From Deltaproteobacteria bacterium (GTDB lineage Bacteria > Desulfobacterota > DSM-4660 > Desulfatiglandales > B25-G16): DNA of 17,023 nt. How positions within the stretch are numbered: the stretch's first letter is position 1; every line of letters starts with the position of its first letter. This document shows positions 15,161 through 17,023 of the stretch, piece after piece. The translations under genes were made by a program, and so were the position numbers. The notes beneath the pieces were generated by a model, which worked only from the letters and a program-made list of their open reading frames with translations, was not told the origin of the DNA and did no database searches. The stretch lies in assembly GCA_018400255.1 (NCBI GenBank), contig JAGYMO010000305.1, positions 1 to 17,023 of the forward strand, written 5' to 3'.

Positions 15161-16043
15161 AAAATACGATCTTATTGTAATAGGGGGAGGACCAGCAGGC
15201 ATGGCAGCCGCAGCAGGAGCATCCTCAAGCGGAGTAAAAGACATACTTATCCTCGAAAGGATGCCAGGGTTGGGTGGTATTCTCAACCAATGCATCCATC
15301 TTGGTTTTGGCCTTGAATACTTTAAAAAGGAAATGACTGGAACAGAGTATGCAGCTCGATATAAAAAAATAGTCTATGACAAAGATATAGAGGTTAAAAC
15401 TTCCTGCCTTGTACATAAAATCACGCCAGAAAAAAATGTAAGCTTTGTTTCTCGCGATGGTGAATTCACAGTTTCCGCTAAAAACATCATTATGGCTACA
15501 GGATGCAGAGAAAGGACCAGAGAGATGTTGACAGTTCCAGGGACACGCCCCTCAGGGATATTTACAGCAGGCCTTGCACAAGAAATGGTTAATATATATG
15601 GCCTTATGCCAGGCCATGAAGTAGTAATAGTAGGGTCTGGCGATATAGGTCTGATAATGGCCAGACGTATGACACTGGAGGGTGCAAAAGTTCATTTTGT
15701 TCTTGAGATATTAGATCACCTTTCTGGCCTTATAAGAAACAAGGTTCAATGTCTGGACGACTTCAAAATTCCCCTTTATTTGGAGCACGAGTTAATGGAG
15801 ATAACCGGTAAAAACAGGGTGGAGGCTATTAGGTATAGAGATAACAAAACAGGGAGGGAAAAAGTAATCTCCTGCGATACCGTTCTCTTTTCAGTAGGAC
15901 TTATACCTGAGCAGGACCTTTTGATAGATTCAGGGATAACCACAGGAAATGGAATTTTTCTGACTGGTAATGCAGATTATGTTCATGACCTTGTAGATAA
16001 TGTCACAAAAGAGGCAGAAAAATTAGGAAGATCAATAAACTAA
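15150..16043 (+). CDS. FAD/NAD-linked oxidoreductase, partner of GlpA-like protein
   Basis: This 297-residue flavoprotein has two dinucleotide-binding motifs: IGGGPAG (11-17) for FAD and VGSGDIG (161-167) for NAD(P). Between them are LGGILNQCIH (41-50), which contains Cys48 in a conserved spot, and MATGCRER (115-122). The C-terminal LTGNADYVHDLVDNV (271-285) matches the family ending that binds FAD. Relatives in GlpA-DUF1667 clusters are typically longer; here the stretch between the SVGLIPEQ region and the TGN motif is short (SGITTGNGIFLTGN), as if the usual 15-20 residue segment before it had been lost. It overlaps the GlpA-like gene by 11 bases, so expression is coupled. It probably transfers electrons between the flavoprotein and NAD(P). 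Confidence 0.85.
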   Translation: MNYKKYDLIVIGGGPAGMAAAAGASSSGVKDILILERMPGLGGILNQCIHLGFGLEYFKKEMTGTEYAARYKKIVYDKDIEVKTSCLVHKITPEKNVSFVSRDGEFTVSAKNIIMATGCRERTREMLTVPGTRPSGIFTAGLAQEMVNIYGLMPGHEVVIVGSGDIGLIMARRMTLEGAKVHFVLEILDHLSGLIRNKVQCLDDFKIPLYLEHELMEITGKNRVEAIRYRDNKTGREKVISCDTVLFSVGLIPEQDLLIDSGITTGNGIFLTGNADYVHDLVDNVTKEAEKLGRSIN

Positions 16044-16073
16044 TTTATTGTTGATAGTACATATATAAGGATA

Positions 16074-16424
16074 ATGGATAATAAGAAGAAGAAAAAATTT
16101 ACCTGTATCATATGCCCAAAAAGCTGCGAACTTAAAACAGATGGAACAGAGGTTTCAGGTGCAAAATGCAAAAGGGGAAAACTATTTGCCCTTCAGGAAT
16201 TCGTGTCCCCCCTTAGGGTAATTACCACCACCATCCGATACGAGAACAAAAATAATTTTAAAATGGTTCCCGTTAAGACCTCAAGGGCCGTACCTCTAAA
16301 CAAAACATTTGAGATAATAAGGCAAATTAAAAAGATTCGGCTACAAAAAATACCCGGTATCGGAGAGAAAATTCCATTAAAAAATTTATCAGAAAAAACA
16401 GAGCTGATAGTAACAGGAGAGTGA
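16074..16424 (+). CDS. DUF1667 protein
   Basis: This 116-residue protein has Cys11, Cys14, Cys18 (CIICPKSC) and Cys32 (GAKCKRG) at the N-terminus, a segment ending RVITTTIRY (48-56) and a PVKTSRAVPL stretch (66-75). These are the marks of DUF1667, which regularly follows a GlpA-like flavoprotein and an FAD/NAD oxidoreductase. The four Cys suggest a metal or Fe-S site and a role as a small electron-transfer or maturation subunit; no enzymatic function has been established. The C-terminus (GIGEKIPLKNLSE) is polar and soluble. AAGG lies upstream of the ATG, 30 bases after the preceding stop, and the gene completes the three-gene operon. Confidence 0.85.
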   Translation: MDNKKKKKFTCIICPKSCELKTDGTEVSGAKCKRGKLFALQEFVSPLRVITTTIRYENKNNFKMVPVKTSRAVPLNKTFEIIRQIKKIRLQKIPGIGEKIPLKNLSEKTELIVTGE

Positions 16425-16523
16425 ATATATCGAAAGTCTTAATAGCTTTATGTAACATACTAAACTGAGTAACGTAATGATAATAAAACATAATAATAAA
16501 CATCTACAAACCAAGGAGATAGT

Positions 16524-16994
16524 ATGATCAAGGTCAAAGATATTATGACGACTAACCCTATCACAGTGACCCCTGAGACAGAAATTCTTCAGGCAACAAA
16601 AATTATTCTTGAAAAAGATATCAATGGCCTCCCCGTACTTGACGGTGAGAAACTCGTGGGAATAATCTGCCAAAGCGATCTCATAGCTCAGCAAAAAAAA
16701 TTCCCTATACCTTCACTGTTTACCCTTCTAGATGGGATATTCCCATTAACATCAATGAAACATATCGAAAAAGAAACAAAAAAAATAGCAGCGACTACTG
16801 TGGCACAGGCTATGACTGCAAATCCTTTGACAATAGAACCTGAGATGATTATCGAAGAAGTAGCTACTATAATGGTGAATAAAAAGTTCCATACCCTCCC
16901 TGTAGTTGAAAAAGGGAAACTTATAGGTATTATAGGGAAAAAAGACATACTTGAAACCCTGATGTCGAATAAAAAGAAAAAAAGAACTGCGTAG
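16524..16994 (+). CDS. Two-CBS-domain protein
   Basis: This 156-residue protein consists of two CBS domains, residues about 1-56 (VKDIMTTNPITVTP, LPVLDGEKLVGIICQSDL) and about 92-148 (VAQAMTANPLTIEP, LPVVEKGKLIGIIGKKDIL), joined by a longer linker with a hydrophobic segment (PSLFTLLDGIF) and a Lys-rich helix. CBS pairs form a Bateman module that binds adenine nucleotides such as AMP or ATP and senses energy state. No effector domain is attached, so it must act on a partner protein. It ends in a Lys-rich tail. AAGGAG lies just upstream of the ATG. It is 99 bases after DUF1667 and may form a separate transcript. Partner unknown. Confidence 0.92.
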   Translation: MIKVKDIMTTNPITVTPETEILQATKIILEKDINGLPVLDGEKLVGIICQSDLIAQQKKFPIPSLFTLLDGIFPLTSMKHIEKETKKIAATTVAQAMTANPLTIEPEMIIEEVATIMVNKKFHTLPVVEKGKLIGIIGKKDILETLMSNKKKKRTA

Positions 16995-17023
16995 GTATAG
17001 TGCCACAAAGCCTGCCCTCCCCG

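Noticed and set aside
1..17023. CRISPR array, tRNA, rRNA, transposase or phage genes
   Set aside because: No regularly spaced repeats, no tRNA-like arms and no such protein families were seen on either strand.

Overview
The window is AT-rich, gene-dense bacterial DNA from a probable Gram-negative anaerobe or facultative anaerobe. Evidence for a periplasm includes an exported PpiA-type cyclophilin, an exported DUF4139 protein and a membrane-anchored NEW3 protein. The anaerobic flavour comes from a GlpA-like flavoprotein, a partner oxidoreductase and a DUF1667 protein. No rRNA, tRNA, CRISPR array, transposase or phage gene was seen. The phylum cannot be fixed by eye; a Desulfobacterota-like or similar uncultured lineage is only a guess.

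Left part (1-5000). A 3'-truncated HAD phosphatase on the minus strand abuts a half copy of a palindromic repeat. Divergent from it, a near-consensus promoter drives a small secreted protein of unknown function. Two minus-strand genes follow: a DUF4139 protein and, upstream of it, a degenerate receiver-GAF-class III nucleotide cyclase. About 460 bases upstream of the cyclase lies a strong minus-strand promoter. The stretch between them contains a GC-rich hairpin block that could be a structured leader or small RNA.

Middle part (5000-10000). A sulfotransferase-like orphan is followed by a cyclic-2,3-diphosphoglycerate-synthetase-family GTPase overlapping a carbamate kinase gene. Next come a Cys-rich TrmO-family protein, a 68-residue four-cysteine protein and a periplasmic cyclophilin that starts at TTG behind a perfect Shine-Dalgarno.

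Right part (10000-17023). A NEW3-repeat membrane protein, an ABC ATPase and an ABC-2 permease form a tight operon. A spacer carrying the full 72-bp palindromic repeat separates it from a glycerol-3-phosphate-dehydrogenase-like trio (GlpA-like with a BFD iron-sulphur domain, FAD/NAD oxidoreductase, DUF1667). A two-CBS-domain protein closes the window.

Most genes are recognisable families. The points most worth a second look are the cDPGS-like/carbamate kinase pair, the receiver that has lost its phosphorylation site in front of a class IIIb-type cyclase, the promoter-driven structured block, the palindromic repeat family and the altered TrmO motif. None of these proves a new system by itself.
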